Assembly (NCBI GenBank): GCA_964030785.1
Contig: OZ034979.1
Span: 11,882,883-11,946,882, forward strand
From: Siderastrea siderea
Taxonomy: Eukaryota; Cnidaria; Anthozoa; Scleractinia; Rhizangiidae
DNA length: 64,000 bases
Direction: 5' to 3'
Within the stretch, counting starts at the first letter, position 1, and each line of letters begins with the position of its first letter. A program made the translations under genes and the position numbers. Positions 1-11,174 of this stretch are shown one piece after another. A model generated the notes under the pieces. That model was not told the origin of the DNA, searched no databases, and was given only the letters and a program-made list of their open reading frames with translations.

Positions 1-760
1 AGTTACAATAAATTCTCCCAACTAGAACCAACAGAAAATACATGGAAGGCAGTGGGGAGAAATAGTGTGGGGCTTAAATTCTACAGAAAAAAGGGTGAGA
101 AAAATCACAACAGCCGTTTAAAACTACACTGAAAAAGAATAAAAATAAAAGGGAAGAAATACTGTGAAGTACGCCGCCATTAATAAAAAGCAAAGGGAAT
201 GGCGCGAGAAAACCAAAAGTGCCGAAACAACAAAACTATGCAATAGACAGAAAACAAAAGGTGTTGTAAAAGGGGAGGGAAAACGAAGGCACAACAATCA
301 ATTGAACATCAAATTAAATGCAAATGACGCAAAATGAAAAAAAAACGACAGAAAAAACCTCAACAGTATGAAAGCAAAAATTTAGGGCACTGAATAAAAC
401 CAGGGGAGACAATGGAAACCATGTAAATCCAACCTAGATTAGGAAGCTACAAAATCTAAAGCGTGCAAAATCAAAACTTGGAAACGGAGAACTGAACTGA
501 ACTCCACAAACCTAAGTTCGGGAGACGATACACGCACAAAGAATACATTGAAAAACATACGCGATGAAATTTAAAATGGGCGTAGAGGGAATAGCACTGG
601 ACAAAAGTTAGCTTCAGGTAACAACAAAGCCAAATAAAAACTTGGCTTTGGCCCAAGCAAACCCGAAGCTTGCAAGGCGAAATGCGCAACACAAAATCGA
701 TTGTAAAGTACAAACAAAGCATAAAAGCGAACAAATTTATAAGGGAGGGAGGAAACAGCA
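1..760. other. A-rich intergenic sequence, no gene seen
   Basis: The plus strand is strongly A-rich and every frame is broken by short ORFs without recognisable domains. Nothing supports a gene here. Confidence 0.6.
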
Positions 761-764
761 CAGC

Positions 765-1390
765 ACAAACCCGGAGTTTGCGAGGCGAAGCACACTGACA
801 TGAACAAATGTGTGCAAAAGGGAAGCGCAACACAAACCCGGTGTTTGCGAGGCGAAGCACACTGACAAAACAAATAAACGTGTGCAAAAGGGGAAGGGAA
901 CCGAAGATAGAAGCACTGCACAAACCCAGTGTTTGCGAGGCGAAGCACACTGACAAAACAAATAAACGTGTGCAAAGGGAGAGGGAACTGAAGATAGAAG
1001 CACTGCACAAACCCGGTGTTTGCGAGGCGAAGCACACTGACAAAACAAATAAACGTGTGCAAAGGGAGAGGGGACTGAAGATAGAAGCACTGCACAAACC
1101 CGGTGTTTGCGAGGCGAAGCACACTGACAAAACAAATAAACGTGTGCAAAGGGAGAGGGAACCGAAGATAGAAGCACTGCACAAACCCGGTGTTTGCGAG
1201 GCGAAGCACACTGACAAAACAAATAAACGTGTGCAAAAGGGGAAGGGAACCGAAGATAGAAGCACTGCACAAACCCGGTGTTTGCAAGGCAAAGCACACT
1301 GACAAAACAAATAAATGTGTGCAAAAGGGGAAGGGAACCAGGATAGAAGCACTGCACAAACTCGGTGTTTGCGAGGCGAAGTACGCACAA
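765..1390. repeat. Minisatellite, about 87-bp unit, roughly 7 copies
   Basis: The phrase GTGTTTGCGAGGCGAAGCAC recurs near 841, 929, 1016, 1103, 1190, 1279 and 1365, a spacing of 86 to 89 bp, with a diverged first copy near 772. Most units are multiples of three, so the array stays open in several frames on both strands. The repetitive ORFs across it are by-products of the array, not evidence of a protein. Confidence 0.9.
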
Positions 1391-2795
1391 CATAAACTTG
1401 ACAGCCAATCGGCCCAAGCAAAAACATAAGCGTACAAACTATAAGAAAAACGAGGGGACGGTACTACCGAAAACGGTACTAACATAAACGTGGAAGACTA
1501 TAAAGCGGCCACGTGGAATGAAAGAGGAGAGGGAAACGCGAAAGGGCGAAGACCAGCCAGGGAAAAACTAAAGCAGTCGGACCAGCAAATTAAAAGTAAC
1601 GAGAAAAAATTTGTACGTGCAAAGGCGCTGGATTTTGCTGAGGATTCGCAACATCAACTGGAGCAACTGGAGGCACTTGAACAAGGGCTTGGGCGGCGGG
1701 AACCGCAGCTTCAAGAGGATCTTGCGCGTCAGCCATAACTGCACAAAACGGTAATGTTGCAAGAAGATTCTAACGCGAATTGGGCCGAAATGATATGCAG
1801 AGCTCTTATTTATACTCCCGCTGTAAGGGACTGGCGCGAATAGCGGATTAATTCAGAGTGTTTGATCTTTGTTATTTCACCTTCATATTTTTCCTGTATC
1901 ATAAAAATTGGGTAGACTGCTCCCTTAACCGTTTTACCTGGGAACCTGATGCGATAAGTGACTATAGAGATGGTCAGTCGATGTACGTTCACACTGACAC
2001 TGAATGTTAATCAGAGAAAGGCCAACATAAGTTTACCCTTACGACCCTCTGTCACTGAAAGATTCTACAGAGCAAAATAGAAGGGGGAGGGGGGGGGGGG
2101 GGTAAAGGGCAGGATTACAAGAATAGAAGTAGATTGCAGTTCGTTAACGTTGATTTCGTGACAGGCGTTCCGAGAAAAAAAATGCAGTTGTAATGAAACT
2201 TTGAATTTTCTAATCGTTTTTTGTTCCTCAAGTTTTGCCAGTTTTGGCACTATTTCTCTTCCAATTTCTATATATAAAATCAAGTTTAAAGCAATTTTCT
2301 AATCATAATTAAGAAAACAATATTTCTCAGTCGGTATACTGAGTTAGAAAATTCCAATCATTCTTCAAGTGCTAGCCCAAAATCCCATTCAAGCAATTAA
2401 CCAATTGTTTCCCAAACTGAACATCATTTATCCCCGCACGCAACAGAACACACATATTATAGAACTATTATAGAACCAATCACAACAAGAACAAAAACAA
2501 AATAAACCAAAACAAATGCAAGTAGTCAGCGTTAAGCGCGGTAAAACGCGTGCAAGCAAGTCACGATTGGTTTTGAGTTTACATCTGATTGGCTAAGCAG
2601 ATGGCGCGAGTTTCTCTGACCAATCACAGAGCGTAATAAAGCAAGTTAAGTAAAGCAAGCAAAAGGCGAATTACTTTCGACACTCGAATGAAAACCGCTC
2701 TAAGGCCACCACTAGATTTTCTCCGTTTTAAATTTGTTTAAATTGAACACGTGACGAAATATCCCTCTTCCGCGGAAGAGCATTGTCCGGAAATA
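1391..2795. other. Noncoding stretch with a poly-G run
   Basis: No ORF with a recognisable domain is seen. A G-rich homopolymer tract lies near 2083-2102. The 82-codon ORF at 1490-1738 (+) is Gln/Glu-rich and unrecognised; I see no support for calling it a gene. Confidence 0.5.
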
Positions 2796-3236
2796 CAGTT
2801 GAATCCCGATGACTCAAACCTTCAAGGGAAATCGACAAAGGTACAGGTTCAAGTTATCGGGAGTTCGAGGTTTCAAGGGATGGGATTCCTGCTGACACCA
2901 CGTACACTTATCACGTGTATTCTCACAGGAAGAAAGGACACGTTTTGTGTACCAAAACACCCGGAAACTAAAGAAACTGTCACAGAGAATAATTAGACAC
3001 TTCAAAACTACAATGCTGCTCATTTTTTTCGAAAATTGTTTCAAAATAAGTTCAGTTTAATGGAGTTTGTTTTTTCTTATAACACTTTGACAAACGATGT
3101 TCGAGTTATCGAGGGTTCGAGTTATTGAGGGTAAAATTACAGTTAATGTATGGAGCAATTCCAGGGGAAATCAATTTTGCTTGGAGTTAGCACATACTTC
3201 GAGTTATCGAGGGTCCGAGTCACCGGGAGTCAACTG
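2796..3236. mobile_element. TA-flanked MITE, Tc1/mariner-pogo type termini
   Basis: The left end starts CAGTTGAATCCCGATGACTC at 2796. The right end is its diverged inverse, GAGTCACCGGGAGTCAACTG, ending at 3236. TA dinucleotides flank both ends (2794-2795 and 3237-3238), as expected for a TA target duplication. Subterminal GAGTTATCGAGGGTTCGAG motifs recur inside the right end. There is no transposase ORF in its 441 bp, so it is a non-autonomous element. Confidence 0.7.
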
Positions 3237-3649
3237 TAGTGCCCATCCTCGGAATTTTTCTCATCCAATTGATTTCCAAATAACGCAGTATGTATAGTTT
3301 ATCGGCCTTTCACTCAAGGACATCAGATTTATTCAACTCTGGTCCCACCCTCGGGCGCCATAAAATGCTTATATCTCATATTAGTGAGGTTTTCTAGAAA
3401 ATGCTTCATTGTATAAAAGAAAATGCTTAAGATGTTGGCAAAATGAGTTGTGCACGGGCGTGCATTTTTTAGTTGAAAAGGGGTGCCAAATTTCCTTTAT
3501 GTTTTGAGTTCCCTGCAGAAATGTGTATATATGTTTACGTCTCTGATTGCCTACGTTTATCTGAAGCTCTCTTGAGAATAGGCTTATGTTTGAACGCTTA
3601 GAGAGAACTATGATTTTGTTTAACAGCTAAAGCAAATTAGTGTCGAAGT

Positions 3650-3989
3650 ATGGGCGACTCCGACTCTAGTAATGATATTTTTATTACCCAAAGTAGTTTT
3701 TCTGGTACTATATATTAATATTCAGTCCTCCTGGCAACTTGAAAGTCTGTTGGACATAGGACCAGGTCCTTTTGATGGTTTAGATGTTGAGGAAGAAGTG
3801 ATAGAATCATTCCAAGAACATACGTGGAGCGCATCCACTAACAATGTCGGTGAGACCAGCAAGAAGGTTAAAATACAACAACGCGGCATTCAAATAGCGA
3901 CACATCGAAAGTTGAGGAAAGGAACAGAGAATGAATTCGACAAAATACAAAAAGGACGACGGCATGGCATACTAGAGGATGTTTTGTGA
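3650..3989 (+). other. Possible exon-like fragment of an unrecognised gene
   Basis: An ATG at 3651 opens a short Ser/Asp-rich reading frame of about 22 codons. A second frame (3672-3989) carries an acidic stretch with the residues LDIGPGPFDGLDVEEEVIES. The amino-acid quality is protein-like but no domain is recognised and no start or splice site ties the pieces together. It could be a decayed gene or part of a transposon. The sequence from 3990 to 4450 shows nothing. Confidence 0.2.
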
Positions 3990-4452
3990 AATAACTACAG
4001 GTGAATAACTGCAGGGGAATAACTGCATGGGAATAATTCAGCCCCGCTCGCCCCTGTTACAAATGAAAAGCCGCCACCAGCTCTTCACTCCGACAGTCGG
4101 TAATTGTCAGGGGATATTAATTTTGTTCGCTTGAACAAAACAAAAGAAAACCGAGCCAAGTGAGAAGTAAGTCGGCCTGTTTCATATACTGATACCTAGA
4201 CCTTTACAGATCCCTTTATGAAGTGGAGCCTTTATTTCCACTGGTGACGCCGCAAATTTCCATCGTCGTTACCCTAAATACTGAATTGTCTCAGTTGATA
4301 TCATATCGGTACTTTGCTCCAACATTTAGGCATTATTGGCCTGACAATAAAAATTTTATGATGTCCCTCGCTGTCATTGATTAACTTCAATTTTGAACAC
4401 GTGAGGGATGGACAATACTCTAGGGGTATCCTTGAATTGGTTAGTGGGTATA

Positions 4453-4645
4453 CCCTCTAGACCGGGTCATGTAGCAGCTCTCGCAAGGTCTCACATGAAT
4501 GGCTCGCTACCCTTCGAGAAAACAATAGAACAAACAATATGAACAATACCCCTAGCCCCAAACACAATAGCAGCTGCTACACTAGAGGACCACTAGAATT
4601 ACAAGCTTACGAGAGCTGCTACACTACTGTCTAGACCTGTATGCT
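4453..4645. repeat. Short inverted repeat upstream of the retroelement
   Basis: The motif GTAGCAGCTCTCG near 4471-4483 has an inverted copy CGAGAGCTGCTAC near 4611-4623. Both are flanked by TCTAGACC-like sequence in opposite orientation. It may be a small MITE or part of the retroelement 5' end; I could not match it to the 3' repeats. Confidence 0.4.
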
Positions 4646-4904
4646 ATGAGCTTCTAGCGATCTAGCCTCGAGCAAGTTGTTGAGTTTTCGGAGCTACAAT
4701 TTTATACCTCTTTTCGCCTTCTTTGTCAGGTAAGTGTGTTTTAGCTCCCCATTTCCTCTGCTGATTGCATTCAGGACCGTGTACGTATTTCCACGTATTT
4801 TTCTTCTGCATATCTTTTGTTGTTACGAACCTTGAGTTCGCTTGCTTCGCTCGTATCCGCCCGCTCGTATCTTCGCTTCGGTAGTTCATTATAATTCCGT
4901 CATT

Positions 4905-5501
4905 ATGAATAATTCAGTTCGTCCTAAGGCCCTCATCATTGGGCATTCTTTTGTCCGTCGTTTAAAGGACGACCTCCTGCGGAATTTTGACTCTCGTGCA
5001 TCCCTTGATTTCGGGCTAGATCGAAGCATGGAGGTTTTGTTGCATGGCGTCGGCGGGCTTCGCGTTACTCAACTTCGCCGCATTATTTCCCAGAAAGTTC
5101 GCGATCTGTCGTCAAATGCTGTGCTTTTGGAAATCGGCACGAACGATTTGGGTTCTATTTCACCCGAAATTGTGGGCTCCGACATTCATGATATTGTCGA
5201 ATATTTACATTTCTCTTTAGGTATAAAAATGGTGGGTGTTTGTTTAGTGATACCTCGTAGGGTTCGCGAGTCGGGCTTGCCCGACGCTGGTTTCAATCTT
5301 TTGGCCCTGAAACTAAACCAGTACCTTTCTGTGTTGCTGGATGATACTCCTTTCGCTTTTGTCTGGCATCACGAGGAGCTGGAGTCGCTGGATCGCGCCA
5401 TTTTGATGCCAGATGGTGTTCATTTGAATCCACATGGCCAGTACAAGATCTACCGGAGCTATCGTGGTGCACTTTTAAAGGCTTTGCCTTCGTCGTCTTA
5501 G
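4905..5501 (+). CDS. SGNH/GDSL-family hydrolase-like ORF of the retroelement
   Basis: This 198-residue product has the block layout of SGNH hydrolases. An N-terminal IIGHSFVRRL block supplies the catalytic-Ser position, GTNDLGS near residue 80 is the block III Asn region, and DGVHLNPHG near the C-terminus supplies the Asp-His pair. I chose the ATG at 4905 because the open frame upstream (from 4842) has no sequence resembling the family. SGNH domains in retroelements are thought to be lipid or carbohydrate esterases of unknown function in transposition. Here the ORF lies before gag, about 700 bp upstream and on the same strand. Whether it belongs to the same transcript is inferred from orientation and proximity. 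Confidence 0.7.
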   Translation: MNNSVRPKALIIGHSFVRRLKDDLLRNFDSRASLDFGLDRSMEVLLHGVGGLRVTQLRRIISQKVRDLSSNAVLLEIGTNDLGSISPEIVGSDIHDIVEYLHFSLGIKMVGVCLVIPRRVRESGLPDAGFNLLALKLNQYLSVLLDDTPFAFVWHHEELESLDRAILMPDGVHLNPHGQYKIYRSYRGALLKALPSSS

Positions 5502-5574
5502 AATTTTTCACGGGGGTTATGGGCTCTTAATAACTTGCTTTGTGTTTGTACTGTAATAATGTAAGCCTAGAATA

Positions 5575-6190
5575 TTGATTATTTCATCATTGTTGGCCTG
5601 GCGCCCACTTAGCTGTTTTCGTGTCACATGGTTAACGCTCATTTATGGCCTCCTACGTTTGCAGGCTTTTTTGTTTTTATTAACGTTCATTTATGGCCTG
5701 CATTATTATGACTTGATTTGTTGGCCTGGAGCAGCCTTAGCAGGATTAATTTTCTTTCGATTTTTTGTTGGCCTGTTAAGTTGGCCTGGAGCACACTAAG
5801 CCATTTGTTTGTGCTACTTTATTGCCTGCTTAAAGCCTGATTCCTTATTTGTCGGCCTGAGCAGAATTAGCACGTTGCTTTGTTTTAATTTACTTTTTGG
5901 CTTCGTGCTCATTTATGGCCTACTTTGTTTTTGTTAGCCTGGAGCATACCTTGATTTTACTTTGTTTCTGCTCATTTATGGCTCTCTTTATTTTGCAGCT
6001 TCATGGGGTGGCACTATGCGGCGACACTGTGGTTGTATAGTCTGCCATGCCACCCTGCTGCGCTCGTGTTGTAATTGTTTTTATGTTTGTTTTTGTGTGT
6101 TATTTGAGCGATGATCACTTTTGCAGCAGCTTAACCTACAAACCAGCCTTCTTCGTGGGGGTTCGCTTGTCTGGTTCTTTTTGTTTATCC
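5575..6190 (+). repeat. Degenerate TTGGCCTGGAGCA repeats between SGNH and gag ORFs
   Basis: Variants of GGCCTGGAGCA(C/G) and TTTATGGCCT recur about every 40 to 70 bp from 5593 to 5955 within a T-rich background. A GGGTGGCA/TGCCACCC stem lies at about 6005-6054. This is probably 5' leader or spacer sequence of the retroelement. Confidence 0.5.
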
Positions 6191-6194
6191 TAGA

Positions 6195-7400
6195 ATGCCT
6201 CGTGCTGCCAGAAATCGTCGCCAGGCTACACGCCCCGCCCCACCGGCCATGCGTCGCAGCCAGAGGAACATCCGGCCTCCGGCCCGGTTAATCAATCCTG
6301 CCACTTCCTTCGATGCTGCAGCAGTGTCTTCCACCGCCACTTCTACAATTGTGAGTAGCCTCAACAACAGTGTGCCCCACACCACACCATCTGTCACCCA
6401 AGCAACAAGCACCTCCAACTCCATCATGGCTAGCAGCTCCCTCATCCAGGACATCACTCAAGCGGTGACCCACCAGGTGCTACAGACCCTTTCCACACAC
6501 GGTTCGGTGGCTGCCAGTATTCCGGCGCCCTCGGCTGCTCCACCTCCCTTCCAACTATCCCATGATGGGGCTCTTGTTGTACCACTGGGGGCAACCTCGG
6601 GGGCAGATGCCAGCGTACAGGGATCGGTGGCATCTTACCTCCATAATCTTTCAGGTGAGCCATTGGGGGTGGGGGTTCCGGCTCCGGGACAGGACAGGCC
6701 AAGGGATGTTTTTACCTCCACGAGTCTTTCCATTGATTGTCGAGTCCCTGCTAAGCTTAAAGCCAAAATATGGGCTCATGAATATTTTGATTTTGGTTTG
6801 CTGCTTGCCAACTCCCCTACGGAGCCACAGTACCATTTGTCTGTCACCACATTGGCAGCCTCTGGCTCAGCAGGCCTTCCCACCCTGTGCCTGGAGCCCA
6901 CTAACAAGGCAAAGCCCCTGACTTCTATAGATGCTTGGACTTCTGCCTTTCAAATTTTTGTGGGGGTATAGACAACCAAATTCCCCCAGGAAGCCCCTGC
7001 CCTCATGAAGTATGGTGAGGTGGTTCGCGATTTGGCAGCGCGGGGGGGCAACTGGCGGTATTATGACACCAATTTCCGCTATTTAAAGCAACAACAGCCT
7101 GCCAGCTTGGCTTGGAATGTGGTGCACTGGGAGTTGTGGATTCGCTCACAGAATCTATCAACCACAAAACCACCCAGGCCATCGAATGGGGGGGCTAACC
7201 CTATTTTCATCCCCCATGGTTACTTCCGAAAGTTCCATCGTGGTGGTGCCTGTGCTGGTTGTAATTTCAAGCATGAGTGCCATAAGTGTCATCGGCTGCA
7301 TCCGAGCTCCAAATGCAATTTTCGTCCCCCCAGTGCACCGCCCAGCTCCACCTCTGTCGCTGCCAAATCCCGACCTACCAACTCCAGTCAGGCTAAATAG
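6195..7400 (+). pseudogene. Gag-like ORF1 of the retroelement, interrupted by TAG
   Basis: The frame opens at ATG 6195 with a basic, Pro/Arg-rich N-terminus, then a Ser/Thr-rich linker and a conserved C-terminal half. It carries an in-frame TAG at 6969-6971 and resumes in the same frame to 7400. Near the C-terminus the cluster CAGCNFKHECHKCHRLH looks like a zinc-binding knuckle, as expected for a nucleic-acid-binding Gag. The RT frame overlaps its 3' end in the +1 frame. The internal stop is most simply a nonsense mutation. Confidence 0.7.
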
Positions 7401-8955
7401 GTTAGCTCCACTACTCACAGGATATTCGATTAGCGAGACTCAATTTTTGATTTGTGGTTTTCAAAATGGCTTTCCCATACATTATGATGGTCCTGGCAAT
7501 GCCATGATGGCCCCTAATTTGTTATCGGCCCACCAGCATCCTGAGGTAGTAGATCAATATATTGAGAAAGAATTGTCCTCCGGGCGCCTTGCTGGCCCCT
7601 TTCCTAGTTCTCCGTTTCCATATTTTCGTGTGTCACCCCTTGGGGTAGTTCCTAAGAAATCACCTGGGGAGTTCCGCCTTATACAGCACTTGTCGTATCC
7701 CTCAGGTGCTTCGGTGAATGATTATATTCCCCCAGAACATACTAGTGTCACTTACGCTCGCGTCGATGATGCTGTTCGGCTGATAACTCGGTCTGGGGTA
7801 GGTAGTTTTTTGGCCAAAACTGATATCAAGAGTGCTTTCCGCATAATTCCTATTCGGCCTGAAGATTACCACCTTCTCGGCATGCGCTGGCGTGGACTTT
7901 TTTACTATGATCGTTGTATGGTCATGGGCTGTGCTAGCTCATGGACAACTTTTGAGTCTTTCAGTAGCGCAGTTGAGTGGATTGCCAGGACCAAGCTCCA
8001 CATACCTTACATGATTCATCTCTTGGATGATTTTCTCATCGTTGCTCCCACTAGGTCTCTGTGTTCCAGTCAGCTTTCTCGTTTTCTGGACTTGTGTGAC
8101 TATTTGGGTATACCTATGTCCCCTGAAAAAACTGTAGGTCCAGCAGTGGTTTTGTCATTTGCTGGTATTGAACTTGATACCATTCGCTCTGAGGCCCGTC
8201 TCCCCTCAGACAAGGTGCTGCGGTGTGTTAATTTACTTTCAGCATTTCTGACTCGGAAGAAAGTTACTCTACAAGAATTACAGTCCCTTATAGGGCTTTT
8301 GAATTTTGCATGTTCTGTTGTCCTTCCTGGACGGGCATGTCTCCGTCGGCTTATTGATTTAACTGTCGGCATTAAACGACCGCAGCGCCTTGTCAGACTT
8401 AATTCAGCTGTTAAGTCTGACTTGCTGGTTTGGCTCACTTTCCTGTCCGATTTTAACGGCTGTTCCTTTTTTATGCATGAAGGGTGGTTAACTTCATCCA
8501 CTCTTCACCTATACACTGACGCGTCAGGGGCATTAGGTTTTGGGGCTGTTTTTGGTGACCAGTGGTGTTATGGTGAGTGGCCTGAGTCCTGGAAATCGTA
8601 CAATATCGCTTTCCTCGAGTTTTATCCAATTGTCCTCAGTGTACTGTTATGGGGTCATAGGATGAAAAATAAGCGGGTTCTCTTTTTCACAGATAATGAA
8701 GCATTAGTCCATGTTATTAATAAGAATTCATGCCGGGACCCCCTCCTAATGTCCTTTGTACGGAAGCTTGTTCTTTCTTGTCTCAAGCATAATATTTTGT
8801 TTCGAGCCCGCCATGTTCCAGGAATTCACAATAATTTGGCGGATTCTTTGTCCCGTTTGCAGATCCAGCGTTTCCAGCAGCTCGCCCCCGCTCACATGCA
8901 CCCAACTCCGACGGTTGTCCCTCCACCCATGCAGCCTCAAAATTGGAGGATGTAG
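7117..8955 (+). CDS. Reverse transcriptase-RNase H of the retroelement
   Basis: This open frame of 612 codons overlaps gag in the +1 frame. The conserved region starts at about residue 95, so translation may depend on frameshifting or an internal start. RT motifs are visible in order: KTDIKSAFR (motif A Asp) near residue 235, MGCASSW (motif B) near residue 270, and HLLDDFLIV (catalytic Asp pair) near residue 302. RNase H follows, with LYTDASGA near 464, FTDNEA near 530 and HVPGIHNNLADSLSR near 575. The ORF itself is intact. Its last 13 bases overlap the recombinase start, the usual compact layout of DIRS/Ngaro elements. Confidence 0.9.
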   Translation: MWCTGSCGFAHRIYQPQNHPGHRMGGLTLFSSPMVTSESSIVVVPVLVVISSMSAISVIGCIRAPNAIFVPPVHRPAPPLSLPNPDLPTPVRLNRLAPLLTGYSISETQFLICGFQNGFPIHYDGPGNAMMAPNLLSAHQHPEVVDQYIEKELSSGRLAGPFPSSPFPYFRVSPLGVVPKKSPGEFRLIQHLSYPSGASVNDYIPPEHTSVTYARVDDAVRLITRSGVGSFLAKTDIKSAFRIIPIRPEDYHLLGMRWRGLFYYDRCMVMGCASSWTTFESFSSAVEWIARTKLHIPYMIHLLDDFLIVAPTRSLCSSQLSRFLDLCDYLGIPMSPEKTVGPAVVLSFAGIELDTIRSEARLPSDKVLRCVNLLSAFLTRKKVTLQELQSLIGLLNFACSVVLPGRACLRRLIDLTVGIKRPQRLVRLNSAVKSDLLVWLTFLSDFNGCSFFMHEGWLTSSTLHLYTDASGALGFGAVFGDQWCYGEWPESWKSYNIAFLEFYPIVLSVLLWGHRMKNKRVLFFTDNEALVHVINKNSCRDPLLMSFVRKLVLSCLKHNILFRARHVPGIHNNLADSLSRLQIQRFQQLAPAHMHPTPTVVPPPMQPQNWRM

Positions 8956-9888
8956 TGACCCACTTAATTAGTTCTAGTTTGCAGCCATCTTCCATTCCAA
9001 CCTATCGCCGTGCCTGGAAGCTGTACTGCAATTTTCTTTTCAGTACTGTCGGTAATCCGTCATCTGATTTCCCAATCCCTCCAGCGACTCTGGCTCTTTT
9101 TATTGCCCATTTATATCAGCAAAATTACGCTTCTTCCACAGTCAATACCTATGTTTCTGCACTGGGTTATTCGCACCGGCTGGCGGGTGTTTCCGATCCC
9201 ACCAAAGTATTTTTTATTCTAGAGATGTTAAAAGGGTATGGAAAGGTTGACCCGCGCTTTGACATGCGGATGCCACTCTCCGTTCCCATATTAACAAAGA
9301 TTTTTCAGCAGGTGCCCCAGTATTTTGGATTCTCACTACGTTTCCACTATGTTTAAAGCTATGTGTGCTATGGCTTTTTATGCCTTTTTGCGCATTGGTG
9401 AAATCACAGTCACCAAACAATCACCAGCTGTGTTACAGTTGCGGCAGTTGGAAAAGTTGTCTAATGTGCGTGGGGACACTGAGGCAATAAAGGTTACTTT
9501 TTATTCCTTTAAACACCATTACAATGAGCCACCACTTTCCGTGGTTCTTACGCGTCAGCCGGTCGTTTGCCCAGTCGACACTCTCCTTGTTTACCTCCAA
9601 TTCCGAGGTTGTCGGCCAGGACCCATTTTTCAGCATCTGGATGGGTCACCTGTTACCCGTTCTGAATTTTGCGAGTGGTTGGCAAGAGCAATCAAGAGCT
9701 GTGGTCTTAACCCAGACAGATATAAGGGTCATAGCTTTCGCATCGGGGCTGCCTCCCACGCTGTCGAGTGTGGCTATTCCGAAACCCAGATTCGTCTTTT
9801 GGGGCGATGGAAATCAGATGCTTTTAAAAAGTACATTCGCCTACCTAGTTTGCAAAGTACACCTACTTGTCTCAGCTCTCCTTCTTAG
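8943..9888 (+). pseudogene. Tyrosine recombinase of the retroelement, frameshifted
   Basis: The N-terminal core-binding part runs from ATG 8943 to a stop at 9356, and the catalytic part continues in the +1 frame from about 9325 to 9888. The frameshift lies between about 9325 and 9350. Catalytic residues are visible: Arg in AFLRIGEI, His-x-x-Arg in GHSFRIGAAS, and GRWKSDAFKKYIR supplying the late Trp and Tyr. YR retroelements use this enzyme to integrate circular DNA. The frameshift makes this copy inactive unless recoded. Confidence 0.8.
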
Positions 9889-9932
9889 GCAATGGTTGGT
9901 TTGGAATATGGCTGCTTCTCGGCCATGACAAA

Positions 9933-10191
9933 CCAGTCTACAGGGGTGGCTGTTTTCGTTGTCTGGCTGATTACTCTTTAGGGGTTACAGGAGCATAGTT
10001 TGCAGGGGCAACTGCGCTCACCATTTGATCTTTTAGTTAGTCCTAATCTAAACTTCCAAACAGTTTACAGGGGTAGCTTGTTTGGAATTTTCTTTACCAA
10101 TATGCAGCGCAGTTTGCAGGGGTAACTGTTCTGCTCCTCATAATTATCTGTATTCCTACCTATCACGGCAGTAGCTTGCAGGGGTAGCTGC
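9933..10191 (+). repeat. 3' repeats of the retroelement, about 64-bp spacing
   Basis: Motifs of the form (T)TGCAGGGG(C/T)A(A/G)CTG or TACAGGGGT recur near 9937, 10001, 10066, 10114 and 10178, mostly 63-65 bp apart. They lie directly downstream of the recombinase and may be the 3' component of the element's recombination repeats. Confidence 0.6.
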
Positions 10192-10373
10192 TTGTCTTTC
10201 GGCTTTTTGTTGTCTGTGTTCCTCCAGAGTCTAGTCCCTGTTGTCAGTGCTAGGGTGGGGCTGCCCACTTTACCCAAGTGAGCTTTGGCGGTTCATTGCC
10301 CTCACCTTTGATGGGCGTAGCTTTTGTTTTATTGTGTCGTTAATTTTTGCAATGAATTTTGGAATATTAAAGA

Positions 10374-10398
10374 GGCTATGTGGTACTTGCACATAGCC
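10374..10398 (+). other. Perfect 9-bp stem-loop near the retroelement 3' end
   Basis: GGCTATGTG (10374-10382) pairs perfectly with CACATAGCC (10390-10398) across a 7-base loop, just after an AATATTAAAG stretch. The position suggests a 3' end structure such as a terminator or recombination element; this is inference. Confidence 0.4.
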
Positions 10399-10399
10399 A

Positions 10400-11174
10400 A
10401 AATTTATCCAGACAAAAGGTGTGTGTCTTTTCTTCTGGCCCATCAAACTGAGCTACCGCTGACAACAGTAACTAGTCCCTGTTAAATTTGTTTGAGAAGA
10501 CATGAACATTCCAGAGGGATAGCATAAACAGCTACTTATGTTAACTCTCCCTTTTATGACTGACTTCAACAAGGACAGTTCACTGTTGTTTTTTTTTTTT
10601 TTGCTGGACAGACTTCATTTGGAATTATCAAGGAACTTTTTCTAGAAAGAATACAAGAGCTTCACACTGGCGTTAATATCCTTCAATTGTAAATTTTACC
10701 GTCAATTTTCTTTTTAGTAAACTAATTTTCCCTTTCATTGGCGTTAATTTAACTCTCGTTTAATACTGATGCCTTAATTCACACACTCGTAAATTTCCCA
10801 ATATTAATACAAGGCAGATAACTCCAGTGCCTGCAACAAATCACTCGCGAAATCCTCAGTGCACGTCTTCAAACAAACCAAAGCACGTACTTCTCTGCAC
10901 AAAAAGTTATCCTGTTTCCTGGATTTCTAACCCACGAAATAATCCGGAGTTTGTCGACGGCGTCATGTTTTCTTACGGCTCAAAAGATTAATACCCCGTA
11001 TTTGTTATTATATATATTTATATGTTTATTCAATCAGTGCTTGAGAATTTCCATGGTAGGTTCCATCACTTTCTGTATACTCTTCGATACTCTCTTGTTT
11101 CTAACACTGATCATGTAATGTTTCACCCCCAGAATCCCCTTTGAGTCACGTCATGGATGTAGTTCTAACTTCCG
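10400..11174. other. Noncoding, nothing recognised
   Basis: AT-rich sequence with a T12 run near 10590 and only short ORFs. No gene or repeat boundary is clear. Confidence 0.5.

Larger units (their letters stand above)
4905..10400 (+). mobile_element. Ngaro/DIRS-like tyrosine-recombinase retrotransposon
   Basis: Four plus-strand ORFs in a row make up this element: SGNH hydrolase, gag-like protein, reverse transcriptase with RNase H, and tyrosine recombinase. There is no DDE integrase, protease or LTR, which is the signature of YR retroelements. An SGNH hydrolase is known from the Ngaro group. The 3' noncoding region holds repeated TTGCAGGGG(C/T)A motifs and a terminal hairpin. The exact termini are not resolved, and the expected split direct repeats were not found by eye. 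A TAG inside gag and a frameshift inside the recombinase show that this copy is dead. Confidence 0.8.

Noticed and set aside
765..1390. Possible CRISPR array
   Set aside because: The repeats are contiguous 87-bp units without unique spacers, and the host is a eukaryote.
471..1485. Three long overlapping ORFs with FICFVSVLRL-like repeats on both strands
   Set aside because: They are translations of the 87-bp minisatellite in different frames, without domains or flanking gene structure.
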